Source of the DNA: Limibacillus sp.
GTDB lineage: Bacteria; Pseudomonadota; Alphaproteobacteria; Kiloniellales; CECT-8803
Length of the DNA: 64,000 nucleotides
NCBI GenBank assembly: GCA_037379885.1
Contig: JARRJC010000004.1
Location: 1 to 64,000 of the forward strand
Reading direction: 5' to 3'
A model generated the notes under the pieces. It saw only the letters and a list, made by a program, of their open reading frames with translations, did not search any database and was not told the DNA's origin. Position 1 is the first letter of the stretch; each line of letters opens with the position of its first letter. Below are positions 8,812 through 17,987 of the stretch, in pieces. The translations under genes and the position numbers were made by a program.

Positions 8812-11070
8812 TTGACGGGGGGCATTCTAAATAGCGCAAGCAGACGGCTGCTCCTTAGCGGCCTCGTCTTTACGCCTCTCGTACTTCTTCTCTCCGCCGT
8901 CACGCTGGAAAGGGTTTCCGTCATTGGCACGGCCGCCGCCCAGGAACAGTTTGATCCGGACGAACCCTCCTTGCTTACGGCCGACGAAGTCACCTACGAC
9001 GAATCTCTCGGTGTCGTTGTGGCGCGGGGCAACGTGGAGGTCAGTCAAGGACAGCGCGTCCTGAAGGCCGACACGGTCAGCTACAACACCCGCACCCGGG
9101 TCGTCACCGCCTCGGGAAACGTGAGCCTGACAGAACCCACGGGCGACGTGCTGTTCGCTGAGTACGTCGAGCTGACCGACGATCTGGCCGAGGGCTTTAT
9201 CTCCGGTGTCGGCGCGCTGCTTTCGGACGACTCCCGGCTGGTGGCGGCGCGCGGCTACCGCCGGGGCGACCGCGAGATCACGCTGGAGCGCGGCGTCTTC
9301 TCACCCTGCGATCTCTGCCGTGACGACCCCACCCGGGCGCCGCTCTGGCAGATCAAGGCGGCCGAGGTCACCCACGATCAGGTCGAGAAGACCATCGAGT
9401 ACCGCGATGCCAGGATGGAGATCTTCGGCATACCGGTCGCCTACACGCCCTACTTCGAGCACCCCGATCCGACGGTCGAGCGCAAGGAAGGCTTTCTGGC
9501 ACCCAGCTTCATCAGTTCCAGTGAGCTCGGCTACGGTGTGCGCACCCCCTACTACTGGCCGATCGGAACCGACAAGAACCTGACCCTGACCCCGCTCATG
9601 ACCGCGGACAAGGTCTTCATGCTGGCGGGCAATTACGAGCAGATTTTCACGAGCGGCTACATAGAGGTCGAGACCAGCGCGACCTATGGCGAGCGCGACA
9701 CCGGCACCACCACGCTGGACGATCAGTTCCGGGGCCACTTTTTCTCCAACGGCGAGTTCGCCCTGGATGAGAACTGGCGCACGGACTATCAAGTCCAGCT
9801 CGTCACCGACGACACCTACCTGCGCATCTACGACTTCGACAATCCCAACCCCCTGACCACGCGGGGCACGGTCGAGTACTTCGAGGGCCGCGACTACGGC
9901 TTCTTCAACTCCTTCTATTTCGAGGGCACGCGAAGCAGGGACGTGGACGATCAGGCGCCCTTGGTCCTGCCGGAGATCGGCTACTCCTTCGTCGGCGAGC
10001 CCCTGGACACTGACGGCATCCTTCAGGATTCGGTTTTCAGTTTCGACATGGCCTTTCTCGGGATTTCGCGCTTCGACGGCCAGGACGTGCGCCGCGCCAG
10101 CTTCGTGGGAGATTGGGAACGGCCCTATTTCCACCCGAACGGCAGCGTGTTCACCCTGCGGGCCGAGGTCCTGGGCACGCTCTACAACTACGCGGACTCC
10201 GACCCGAACAGCCAGGCCGTCGTCCCAGGGCCCGGCGTCCAGACCGAAGACGGGGTCACGGGCCGCTTCTTCCCGGCGGCGGCCATGGAGTGGCGCTATC
10301 CACTGGTCAGCGACCAGGGCTGGCTCGACCAGACCATCGAGCCCATCGTCCAGTTCGTCGCGGCCCCCAGTTCAAACTTCCTGGCCGGTGAGGACATTCC
10401 GAACGAAGACAGCCGGGACGTCGAGTTCGATGACAGCAACCTCTTTTCGCTCAACCGTTTCCCAGGCGTCGACCGGGTCAGCGGCGGCACGCGGGTGGAC
10501 TACGGGGTGCGCTGGACCGGACAGTCCGAAGAATACGGCTACGGCGAGTTCCTGATCGGACAGTCCTACCGCTTCACCGACGACAGCGCCTTTACCCAGC
10601 CGACGGGGCTTGCCGAAGATCTGTCGGACATCGTCGGCCGCTTCACGGTCATTCCCGACCCCTCCTTCAGCGCCACCTACCGCTTCCGGCTGGACAAGGA
10701 CGATTTCGAGGGGCGCCGCCACGATTTGGAAGTCACGGTCGGGCCGCCGGCTTACCGGGTCAGCATGGGCTACTTCCTCTCCGCGGAGGAAATCGCGCCG
10801 GGCAATTCCATCGTGCAGGAAGAGGAGATCCAGCTCGGCTTTGATTCGCGCCTCAACAAGTTCTGGTACTTCTCGGCGGACTGGGTCCACGATTTGAACA
10901 CCAACGACACGCGCTCCATCAGCGTGGGCCTGCTCTATTCCGACGAATGCTGTGATTTGCGCATCCGCGCGGTGAAGGAATTCTTCGCCGATCGGGAGGT
11001 GGAGCCCAGCGAAGCCATCTACGTCGAGGTCTTCTTCAAGCACCTGGGCGGTGTCGAGGGTGGCAGCTAA
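8812..11070 (+). CDS. lptD: LPS assembly protein LptD
   Basis: Outer membrane beta-barrel that inserts LPS into the outer leaflet together with LptE. The 752-residue product has a hydrophobic signal sequence ending near AAAQ (about residue 44). An OstA/LptA-like beta-jellyroll follows (roughly 55-170, with YDESLGVVVARGNVEV), then the large LptD barrel with many Tyr/Phe-rich alternating strands. The best start is a TTG at 8812, 9 bp after lptG; no ATG lies between it and the signal sequence. The N-terminal stretch before the hydrophobic core is somewhat long, so the exact start is uncertain. Confidence 0.93.
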   Translation: MTGGILNSASRRLLLSGLVFTPLVLLLSAVTLERVSVIGTAAAQEQFDPDEPSLLTADEVTYDESLGVVVARGNVEVSQGQRVLKADTVSYNTRTRVVTASGNVSLTEPTGDVLFAEYVELTDDLAEGFISGVGALLSDDSRLVAARGYRRGDREITLERGVFSPCDLCRDDPTRAPLWQIKAAEVTHDQVEKTIEYRDARMEIFGIPVAYTPYFEHPDPTVERKEGFLAPSFISSSELGYGVRTPYYWPIGTDKNLTLTPLMTADKVFMLAGNYEQIFTSGYIEVETSATYGERDTGTTTLDDQFRGHFFSNGEFALDENWRTDYQVQLVTDDTYLRIYDFDNPNPLTTRGTVEYFEGRDYGFFNSFYFEGTRSRDVDDQAPLVLPEIGYSFVGEPLDTDGILQDSVFSFDMAFLGISRFDGQDVRRASFVGDWERPYFHPNGSVFTLRAEVLGTLYNYADSDPNSQAVVPGPGVQTEDGVTGRFFPAAAMEWRYPLVSDQGWLDQTIEPIVQFVAAPSSNFLAGEDIPNEDSRDVEFDDSNLFSLNRFPGVDRVSGGTRVDYGVRWTGQSEEYGYGEFLIGQSYRFTDDSAFTQPTGLAEDLSDIVGRFTVIPDPSFSATYRFRLDKDDFEGRRHDLEVTVGPPAYRVSMGYFLSAEEIAPGNSIVQEEEIQLGFDSRLNKFWYFSADWVHDLNTNDTRSISVGLLYSDECCDLRIRAVKEFFADREVEPSEAIYVEVFFKHLGGVEGGS

Positions 11071-11185
11071 GCGACTTGTTTGCGCCCGCCGCGCTGTGCT
11101 ACTGCCAAAAAGCAACGGTCGTCCGCCAAGCGGGGGATGAAGGGACGCCCGGCGATAAAAAAGACCGAAAGGCTTCAAGACACCC

Positions 11186-12469
11186 ATGTTTAGAGCGTTG
11201 CCGCGTTACCGCCCGTTTCTCCTGCTGCTCGGCCTGCTGGCCTTGAGCCTGCTTCTGACGCTGCCCGGCGGCGGGCGCGAGGCCCGTGCGCAGAATACGC
11301 TGAGTGCCGCGGCCGTGGTGAACGACGACATCATCAGCGGCTTGGACCTGAGCTTGCGCACCCGGCTTTCCATTCTCTCGATCGGTGCGCAGGATACGCC
11401 GCAGATTCGCCAGCGGCTGACGCCCCAGGTTCTGCGGGTCATGATCGACGAGCGGCTCCAGCTTCAAGAGGCCGAGCGCTTGTCGATCGAGGTGAGCGAA
11501 CCTGAGATCGATCAAGCCTTCGCCAGCATCGCCGAGAGAAACCGCATGACGCCCGGACAGTTCGAACAGGTGCTGCGCGACAACGGCGTCCTGCCCAGCA
11601 CCATGCGCAACCAGATCCGCGCGGAGTTGTCTTGGCGCAAGGTGGTGGACCGCCGCATGCGCAATCAGGTCGCGATCAGCGATGAGCAGGTGGACGCGGA
11701 GGAAGAGCGTCTGCGGGCCTCGGAGGGGCAGGAGCAGTACCGTGTCGCCGAGCTCTTCCTCTCCGTGGACCAGCCGTCCGAGGAGGAGCAGGTGCGCGAG
11801 ACCGCGGAACGCTTGCTCCAGGAAATTCAGCGCGGCGTGCAGTTCCAGTCCCTGGCGACCCAGTTCTCTGAATCCATGACCGCGCCGGTCGGCGGCGACA
11901 TGGGCTTCATCACGCTCGACCAGCTCGACCCGGCGGTGGCCCAGGCGGCGGCGGACCTGCAGAAGGGCGGGATCGCCGGCCCGATACGGGGCATCGCGGG
12001 TTACTACATCATCGGCATCATCGACCGGCGCCAGCTCCAGCTCGGAGAGACGCTCTGGAACATGCGCGCGGTGACGCTCCCCTTGCCGCCCGGCGCGTCC
12101 GAGGATCTGGTGGAGCAGCGGTTGGCGGAAGCCCGGGACCTGCGCGATCAAATCGAAGGCTGCTCCAACCTGCAGTCGCGCGTGACCGATGAAGTCGCCG
12201 ACGCCCAGGTCAACGATCTGGGCAATCAGCGCCCCAGCGACCTGCCGCCCGACATGGCGCGGGTCAGTCAGAACGCGCAAGACGAAGCCTTCACCGAGCC
12301 CTTCCGCCGCGCCGATTCCGTGGTGCTGGCCATGATCTGCGGCCGCGACGCCTCCGGCCTCGACCGGGAGCGGATCGCCAACCGTCTGCGCCAGGAGCAA
12401 CTGGAGCTGCTGTCCCGCCGCTACATGCGCGATCTGCGCCGCGCGGCCAACGTGGACATCCGCCAGTGA
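11186..12469 (+). CDS. surA: Periplasmic chaperone / prolyl isomerase SurA
   Basis: Periplasmic chaperone that escorts outer membrane proteins, LptD among its known clients. The 427-residue product has a signal peptide with cleavage after about residue 35 (REARAQ). A SurA N-terminal chaperone domain follows (about 38-150). One clear parvulin domain spans about 180-285 and includes EQYRVAELFLS, GGDMGFITLDQLDPAV and GIAGYYIIGI. The second parvulin domain looks degenerate, as in many alphaproteobacteria. It follows lptD by 115 bp without a terminator, matching the functional link. Confidence 0.93.
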   Translation: MFRALPRYRPFLLLLGLLALSLLLTLPGGGREARAQNTLSAAAVVNDDIISGLDLSLRTRLSILSIGAQDTPQIRQRLTPQVLRVMIDERLQLQEAERLSIEVSEPEIDQAFASIAERNRMTPGQFEQVLRDNGVLPSTMRNQIRAELSWRKVVDRRMRNQVAISDEQVDAEEERLRASEGQEQYRVAELFLSVDQPSEEEQVRETAERLLQEIQRGVQFQSLATQFSESMTAPVGGDMGFITLDQLDPAVAQAAADLQKGGIAGPIRGIAGYYIIGIIDRRQLQLGETLWNMRAVTLPLPPGASEDLVEQRLAEARDLRDQIEGCSNLQSRVTDEVADAQVNDLGNQRPSDLPPDMARVSQNAQDEAFTEPFRRADSVVLAMICGRDASGLDRERIANRLRQEQLELLSRRYMRDLRRAANVDIRQ

Positions 12470-12497
12470 TGACGGACACCACAGGACGGAGACGGTG

Positions 12498-13508
12498 ATG
12501 CTCCCGCCGCTCGCCGTGACCATGGGAGAGCCGGCGGGCATCTGCGGGGAGATCAGCCTCAAGGCCTGGCTCGCCGCCCGCGCGGAGGGTCTGCCCGCCT
12601 TCTTCTTGCTGGATGATCCGAAACGGCTCGCCGCTCTGTCGGAACGCTTCGCTCTGGATGTCCCTGTCCGCGCGATCGAGAGCGCCGGGGAAGCCCCGGC
12701 GGTCTTCGGCGAGGCGCTTCCCGTTCTGCCGCTGGAGGCCGGCACGCAAGACTGCCGCCTCGGCGAACCGGGGGCCGCCAGCGCGCCCGCCGTGCTCGAG
12801 TCCATCGACCGCGCCGTGGCGCTGGTGCGTGGCGGGGAGGCCGCGGCCCTGGTCACAAACCCGATCCATAAGTCCGTCCTGATGGAGGCCGGCTTCGCCT
12901 ATCCGGGCCATACCGAGTACCTGGGCGAGCTCTCCGGGCCGGGCTACAGCGCCATCATGATGCTGGCGGGCCCGCACCTTAAGGTCGTGCCGGTCACGGT
13001 CCACATCCCGCTCGCCGAAGTGCCCAAGCGGCTGACCCATGAGGCCATCGTCACCGCCGGCCGCGTCACCGCCGAAGCCTTGGCCCGCGACTTCCGCATC
13101 GAGAGCCCCCGTCTGGCCGTGGCCGGGCTCAATCCCCACGCCGGAGAGAGCGGGCGCATCGGGCGGGAAGACCTGGAGATCGTCGGCCCCGCGGTCGAGG
13201 CCTTGAAGGCCGAAGGCATCGGCGCCTTCGGCCCCCTGCCCGCCGACACGCTGTTCCACGAGGCGGCGCGCGCGCACTATGACGCTGTCCTGTGCATGTA
13301 TCACGACCAGGCGCTGGTGCCGATGAAGACCCTGGACTTCGATAAGGGCGTCAACGTCACGCTGGGCCTGCCCTTCGTGCGCACCTCGCCCGACCACGGC
13401 ACGGCCATCGACATCGCCGCGAGCGGCGGCGGCTCGGCGCTCAGCCTCATCGAGGCGATCCGTCTGGCCGGCGTCATGGCAGAGGGGCGCGCCAGCGCCT
13501 CCGGATAG
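12498..13508 (+). CDS. pdxA: 4-hydroxythreonine-4-phosphate dehydrogenase
   Basis: NAD-dependent enzyme of DXP-dependent pyridoxal phosphate synthesis; its product is used by PdxJ. The 336-residue product begins MLPPLAVTMGEPAGI and shows the PdxA motifs VTNPIHK, GHTEYL with a metal His, the central DTLFHEAA, and CMYHDQALVPMKTLDF with a second metal His. A GTG lies 3 bp upstream in frame; I use the ATG because GGAG is better spaced from it. It sits between surA and rsmA as in many proteobacteria. A second B6 gene, pdxH, is at 48.6 kb. Confidence 0.95.
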   Translation: MLPPLAVTMGEPAGICGEISLKAWLAARAEGLPAFFLLDDPKRLAALSERFALDVPVRAIESAGEAPAVFGEALPVLPLEAGTQDCRLGEPGAASAPAVLESIDRAVALVRGGEAAALVTNPIHKSVLMEAGFAYPGHTEYLGELSGPGYSAIMMLAGPHLKVVPVTVHIPLAEVPKRLTHEAIVTAGRVTAEALARDFRIESPRLAVAGLNPHAGESGRIGREDLEIVGPAVEALKAEGIGAFGPLPADTLFHEAARAHYDAVLCMYHDQALVPMKTLDFDKGVNVTLGLPFVRTSPDHGTAIDIAASGGGSALSLIEAIRLAGVMAEGRASASG

Positions 13509-13520
13509 GAAGGCACGGTC

Positions 13521-14369
13521 ATGGCAGAGCCCGACCTACCGCCTCTTCGCGACGTCATCGCCCGCCACGGGCTGGGCGCGCGCAAGAGCCTGGGTCAGCA
13601 TTTCCTGTTCGACATGAACCTGACGCGCCGCATCGCGCGCGCCGGTGGCGATCTTTCCGCGGGCACGGTGATCGAGGTCGGGCCGGGGCCCGGCGGCCTG
13701 ACCCGCGCGCTGCTGCTTGAGGGCGCCCGGCATCTGGTCGCGATCGAGCGGGACGAGCGCTGTCTGGCCGCGCTGGCCGAGCTCTCCGCCGCCTTCCCGG
13801 ACCGCCTGACCGTCATCTCGGGCGACGCACTGGAGACGGAGGTCGAGACCCTGGGCCCCGCCCCGCGCCGCATCGTCGCCAACCTGCCCTACAACGTCTC
13901 CACCCAGCTCCTCATCGGCTGGCTGATGCTGCTGGCGCGCGACCCCTCGGCGCTCTCGGCGCTGGTCCTGATGTTCCAGAAGGAGGTGGCGCTGCGCCTG
14001 ACCGCGCAACCGCGCAGCAAGGACTACGGCCGCCTCAGCGTCCTGACCCAATGGCTCTGCGAGGTGGAGATCGTCTTCGACGTCTCGCCCAAGGCCTTCG
14101 TGCCGCCGCCCAAGGTCACCTCCAGCGTCGCGCGGCTGATCCCGCGCGCGGCCCCCAGCCATCCGGCCAAGGCGCAGACGCTTCAGAAGGTTACCGCCGC
14201 CGCCTTCGGGCAGCGCCGCAAGATGCTGCGCCAGAGCCTGAAAGCCCTGGGCGGCGACACGCTGGCGATCCTTGAAGCCGCGGGGGTCAAGGAGACGGCG
14301 CGCGCCGAGGAGCTGAGCGTCGCCGACTTCTGCCGCCTGTCGGAGGCCTGGGAGGCTGAAAGAGGCTAG
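13521..14369 (+). CDS. rsmA: 16S rRNA dimethyladenosine transferase
   Basis: KsgA/RsmA dimethylates two adjacent adenines near the 3' end of 16S rRNA during 30S maturation. The 282-residue product starts with the family hallmark [15 protein letters not shown]. It has the SAM loop [16 protein letters not shown], the catalytic motif NLPYN and the C-terminal rRNA-binding block [20 protein letters not shown] precedes the ATG. It is the last gene of the lptF operon and overlaps the convergent gmk by 4 bp. Confidence 0.97.
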   Translation: MAEPDLPPLRDVIARHGLGARKSLGQHFLFDMNLTRRIARAGGDLSAGTVIEVGPGPGGLTRALLLEGARHLVAIERDERCLAALAELSAAFPDRLTVISGDALETEVETLGPAPRRIVANLPYNVSTQLLIGWLMLLARDPSALSALVLMFQKEVALRLTAQPRSKDYGRLSVLTQWLCEVEIVFDVSPKAFVPPPKVTSSVARLIPRAAPSHPAKAQTLQKVTAAAFGQRRKMLRQSLKALGGDTLAILEAAGVKETARAEELSVADFCRLSEAWEAERG

Positions 14370-15010
14370 TCCTGCTCGCCGCGCAGGCTTTCGACGAAGG
14401 CGCGCAGGCCGCTCTGGCGGTCCCGGCGCAGGCGCTCGGCGTTCAGGATCGCGGTCACCCTGGCGACGCTCTCCTCGATATCGCGGTTGACCACGATGTA
14501 GTCGTACTCCGGCCAGTGGCTCATCTCGTCGGCGGCCTTGGCCATGCGCTGCTGCACCACCTCCTCGCTGTCCTGGGCGCGGCTCCTCAGGCGCTCTTCC
14601 AGGGAGGCCATGGAGGGCGGCAGGATGAAGACCGAGACCAGATCGTCGCGCGCCGACTCGCGGAGCTGCTGGGTGCCCTGCCAATCGATGTCGAACAGCA
14701 CGTCGCGGCCCTCGCTCAAGGCGGCCTCGACCGGCCCGCGGGGCGTGCCGTAGCGGTTCTCGAAGACCCGTGCATGCTCCAGGAAGGCGTCTTCCCCGAC
14801 CATCTGGGAAAAGCGCTCGGCCGTGACGAAGAAGTAGTCCTTGCCCTCGACCTCGCCCGGGCGCGGCTGGCGCGTGGTGGCGGAGATGGAGAGTGTCATG
14901 GCGGGCTCGCGCTTCAGGATCTCCCGCGAGATGGTGGTCTTGCCCGCGCCGGAGGGCGAAGAGAGCACCAGCATCAGACCCCGGCGCTTGATGGTCTCTT
15001 CCTTGTTCAC
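14366..15010 (-). CDS. gmk: Guanylate kinase
   Basis: Phosphorylates GMP to GDP with ATP. The 214-residue product has P-loop [11 protein letters not shown] near residues 17-27, the GMP-binding block [20 protein letters not shown], and [10 protein letters not shown]. The start is GTG at 15010, preceded by GGGGAGG. It lies directly after yicC on the same strand, an order widely conserved in proteobacteria, and converges with rsmA. Confidence 0.96.
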   Translation of the reverse strand: MNKEETIKRRGLMLVLSSPSGAGKTTISREILKREPAMTLSISATTRQPRPGEVEGKDYFFVTAERFSQMVGEDAFLEHARVFENRYGTPRGPVEAALSEGRDVLFDIDWQGTQQLRESARDDLVSVFILPPSMASLEERLRSRAQDSEEVVQQRMAKAADEMSHWPEYDYIVVNRDIEESVARVTAILNAERLRRDRQSGLRAFVESLRGEQD

Positions 15011-15035
15011 GCTCGCCTGCCTCCCCTGCGCCGGC

Positions 15036-15944
15036 TCATTCGATGTTCTGGACCTGCTCGCGGAGCTGGTCGATGGTCGCCTTGAGGGCGAGCCCCAGGC
15101 GCGTCAGGTCCATGTCCGCGGACTTGGAGCAGAGCGTGTTGGCCTCGCGGTTCAGCTCCTGGCAGAGGAAGTCCAGGCGGCGCCCGACCGGTCCACCCGC
15201 CTCCAGCAGGTCGCTGAGCGCGGCGATGTGCCCGGCCAGGCGGTCCAGTTCCTCGCGCACATCGGCCTTGGCCGACAAGAGAGCGACCTCCTGGGCCAGC
15301 CGCTCTGGCGCGACGCCGCTGTCCTCGCCCAGCAACTCGGCGAGCTGCGCGGTCAGGCGCTGTTTCAAGGCCTCCGGCTGGGTCGCCGCGAGATCGCCCG
15401 CCTCCTGCGTCAGGCGCAGCAGCTCTTCCAGTTGGCTGTTGATCACGCCCAGCAGGTGCTCGCCCTCGGCCCGGCGGGCGGCGATAAGCTGATCGACGGC
15501 CTTGTCGAAGTCCTCCAGCAGCGCTGCCTCGCGCGCCTCCTTGGCGGCCTCGTCCTCGACCGGGTCCAGCACCTCCACCACGCCCTTGATGGCGAGCAGG
15601 CCATCGACGCTGGCGGGGGCCAGGCCCTGCTCCTGCTCCAGGCGCTTGCCTTCGGCCAGAAGCTGGGTCAGCACGGCCTCGTTGAGCCGCACCTCCTGCT
15701 CCTGCGCGGAGCGGTCCAGCACGAGGTTGATCTGTAGGCTGCCGCGCGCCAGGCGCTTGGGCAGCCGTTGGCGGATCTGCGCGTCCAGGGCCTCCAGGCC
15801 CTGGGGCAGGCGCGCGCGGGGCTCCAGCCCCTTGGCGTTGACCGACTTGATCTCCCAGGTCCAGGTCAGCGCCTCCAGCCCGCCCGCCTGGCGGGCGAAG
15901 GCGGTCATGCTGCAGATCGGCTTGTTGTCCGGTTGTTTGGCCAT
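15036..15944 (-). CDS. YicC family endoribonuclease
   Basis: YicC proteins form ring oligomers and have been reported as endoribonucleases affecting small RNAs. The 302-residue product has the N-terminal YicC domain starting SMTAFARQ, the signature WEIKSVNAKGLEPRARLP and the C-terminal DUF1732 block PVGRRLDFLCQELNREANT. I chose the ATG at 15944; the frame continues far upstream without similarity. In relatives mltG usually sits just upstream of yicC, but here the upstream neighbour is a divergent glutamine synthetase gene. Confidence 0.92.
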   Translation of the reverse strand: MAKQPDNKPICSMTAFARQAGGLEALTWTWEIKSVNAKGLEPRARLPQGLEALDAQIRQRLPKRLARGSLQINLVLDRSAQEQEVRLNEAVLTQLLAEGKRLEQEQGLAPASVDGLLAIKGVVEVLDPVEDEAAKEAREAALLEDFDKAVDQLIAARRAEGEHLLGVINSQLEELLRLTQEAGDLAATQPEALKQRLTAQLAELLGEDSGVAPERLAQEVALLSAKADVREELDRLAGHIAALSDLLEAGGPVGRRLDFLCQELNREANTLCSKSADMDLTRLGLALKATIDQLREQVQNIE

Positions 15945-16101
15945 GGCGGCTGGATCCGCTCCCCCTTCGTCTCGGCTCGCGCCTTTCTTATACGCCTTGT
16001 GGCCCACCCCGCAAGGCGCTAAGGCCCGCCGGGGCGCGCCCGGCTTGTGCATAAACTGCCCCCTTGACCGCCGCATTTGGCCGGTGGATAAGAGGCGCAT
16101 C

Positions 16102-17481
16102 ATGCCAGATACGACAATGACCCTCGCCGAGGAAGCAGCCGACGCCCTTGCCAAGTGCCCTGACGCCAAGGCCGTCGATTGTTTCTTCGCCGATCTCTCC
16201 GGTGTGGTGCGCGGCAAGCGCTACCCCATCGATCAGCTGGACAAGATCCTGAAGGGCGGCCTCGCCTTTCCGGGTTCGGTCTTCCTTTTGGACACCAAGG
16301 GCGAGAGCCACGACCCCAGCGGGCGCGGCTTTTCCGACGGCGACCCGGACAACAAGGCGCTGCCTATCCCCGGCACCCTGAAGCCGGCGCCCTGGTCGAA
16401 GTCGCCGCTGCTCCAGGTCATGCTGACCCTGACCGAGGACGACGGCAGCCCCTATTACTTCGAGCCGCGCAACGTGCTGCGCCGCGCCATGCAGCCGCTT
16501 CTCGACCTGGGCTACACGCCCGTGGTGGCCATGGAGCTGGAGTTCTACCTGATCGATCCGGAGCTGCTGCCCGGCTCGATCCCGCAGCCGCCGATCTCCC
16601 CCTTGAGCGGGGAGCGCGACACCGGGACCCAGGTCTACGGCATGACCGAGGTCGACGCCTACGCCGACCTTCTGGACGAAATCTCCCTGGCCTGCGACGA
16701 CCAGGAAATCCCCACCGGGGCCATCTCGGCGGAGTACGCGCCGGGCCAGTTCGAGATCAACCTGCACCACGTGCCCGACCCGCTGCTGGCCGCCGACCAC
16801 TGCGTCATGTTCAAGCGCGTGGTCAAGGGCGTCGCCAAGCGCCACGGCATGCGCGCGACCTTCATGTCCAAGCCCTACCCCGATCAGGCGGGCAGCGGCC
16901 TGCACATGCACATCTCGCTGCTGGACAAGGACGGCAACAACGTCTTCGACGGCGGCCCGGAGAACCCAGCCAGCCCGCTGCTGCTGAACGCGGTCGGCGG
17001 CATGCTGGAAACCCTGCCGGAGGCCATGGCCTTCCTCGCGCCGAACCTCAACTCCTACCGCCGTTTCGCGCCCGACATCTTCGTGCCGATCGCGCGCTCC
17101 TGGGGTTACGAGAACCGCTCGGTCGCGCTGCGCATCCCGCTCGGCGAAGGCGACGCGCGGCGCATCGAACACCGCATGGCGGGCGCCGACGCCAACCCCT
17201 ATCTGGCGCTGGCGACGGCCCTGGCGGGCATCCACCACGGCCTCACCAACAAGTGCGACCCCGGCCCGGCCTGGGAAGGCAACGCCGGCGTCGCCTACGA
17301 CGAGGGCCTGACCTTCCGCCCGCGCCGCTCGCTGGAGGTGCTGGAGGAAGCGACCCTGCTGCCTGCCTACATGGGCGAGGAGTACGTGAAGACCTACGCC
17401 GCCTGCAAAATGGCCGAGGTCGAGCGCTTCGAGGCCGAGATCACCTCGACGGAGTACCGCTGGTACCTCCAAGCGGACTGA
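16102..17481 (+). CDS. Glutamine synthetase family protein, PuuA-like
   Basis: Predicted ATP-dependent gamma-glutamyl ligase of the GS fold; PuuA relatives join glutamate to putrescine or other amines. The 459-residue product has a beta-grasp N-terminal part (about 15-110) and the GS catalytic core. Core motifs are MELEFYLID, EYAPGQFEINLHH, SGSGLHMHISL and ARRIEHRMAGADANPYLAL. The short length and missing adenylylation Tyr region place it with PuuA/GlnA3-type enzymes rather than the ammonia-assimilating GlnA. AGAGG precedes the ATG. It overlaps the next gene (TGATG), and its neighbours are an acetyltransferase, an aminotransferase and a GGT-like protein. The amine substrate is unknown. Confidence 0.88.
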   Translation: MPDTTMTLAEEAADALAKCPDAKAVDCFFADLSGVVRGKRYPIDQLDKILKGGLAFPGSVFLLDTKGESHDPSGRGFSDGDPDNKALPIPGTLKPAPWSKSPLLQVMLTLTEDDGSPYYFEPRNVLRRAMQPLLDLGYTPVVAMELEFYLIDPELLPGSIPQPPISPLSGERDTGTQVYGMTEVDAYADLLDEISLACDDQEIPTGAISAEYAPGQFEINLHHVPDPLLAADHCVMFKRVVKGVAKRHGMRATFMSKPYPDQAGSGLHMHISLLDKDGNNVFDGGPENPASPLLLNAVGGMLETLPEAMAFLAPNLNSYRRFAPDIFVPIARSWGYENRSVALRIPLGEGDARRIEHRMAGADANPYLALATALAGIHHGLTNKCDPGPAWEGNAGVAYDEGLTFRPRRSLEVLEEATLLPAYMGEEYVKTYAACKMAEVERFEAEITSTEYRWYLQAD

Positions 17482-17525
17482 TGCGCCCCGGATTGATGCG
17501 CCCCGGACTGGTGCCTCCCGGACTA
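17481..17525 (+). repeat. 15-bp tandem repeat at a start codon
   Basis: Three copies of a 15-bp unit lie at 17481-17495, 17496-17510 and 17511-17525. The first two are ATGCGCCCCGGAnTG; the third has diverged to GTGCCTCCCGGACTA. Each copy begins with a possible start codon and encodes MRPGL, MRPGL, VPPGL at the N-terminus of the acetyltransferase. Confidence 0.85.
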
Positions 17526-17987
17526 ACGATCACGCGGGAGGACCCGCGGGGCGCGGAGATCCGCCCCCTGATCGAGGCCCTGGACGCCTACCAGCAGGCG
17601 CTCTATCCGCCCGAGAGCAACCACCTGCTCGACCCCGAAAGCCTGGCCCGGCCCGGCGCGCTCTTCTTCGTGGCGCGCCTGGAAACCCGCCCCCACGGCA
17701 TGGCCGCCCTGGTCCCGGCTCAGGACTACGGCGCGGCCGAGACCTACGGCGAGCTGAAACGCATGTTCGTGACCGAAGAGGCGCGCGGCCAAGGCATCGC
17801 CAAGGCCCTGCTCCTGCGCATCGAACAGGAAGCCCGAACCCTCGGCCTAGCGGCGATCAAGCTGGAAACCGGCAGCAAACAACCCGAAGCCATCGCGCTC
17901 TATCGGAGATATGGGTTCGAGGAGTGCGGGCCCTTCGGTGAGTACCAGGCCGACCCGCTGAGCCTGTTTATGAAGAAGGCCCTTTAA
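17481..17987 (+). CDS. GNAT N-acetyltransferase
   Basis: Predicted small acetyltransferase, up to 168 residues. The GNAT core shows ELKRMFVTEEARGQGIAKALL as beta-4 and acetyl-CoA loop, IKLETGSKQPEAIALYRRYGF as the C-terminal half and a final CGPFGEYQADPLSLFM. This pattern matches the small GNATs often called YsnE/PhnO-like. The start is ambiguous: ATG 17481 overlaps the upstream stop codon, while ATG 17496 and GTG 17511 lie in the next copies of a tandem repeat. It is translationally coupled to the PuuA-like gene and overlaps the convergent aminotransferase by 4 bp. The substrate is unknown; an amine or gamma-glutamyl compound is plausible from context only. Confidence 0.85.
   Translation: MRPGLMRPGLVPPGLTITREDPRGAEIRPLIEALDAYQQALYPPESNHLLDPESLARPGALFFVARLETRPHGMAALVPAQDYGAAETYGELKRMFVTEEARGQGIAKALLLRIEQEARTLGLAAIKLETGSKQPEAIALYRRYGFEECGPFGEYQADPLSLFMKKAL

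Noticed and set aside
15988-17472. Long minus-strand frame opposite the PuuA-like gene, and another plus-strand frame (16179-17480)
   Set aside because: Both give Arg/Ala/Gly/Pro-rich translations without family similarity, whereas the PuuA-like frame has all glutamine synthetase motifs. Only the last part of the second frame, after 17481, is a real gene.
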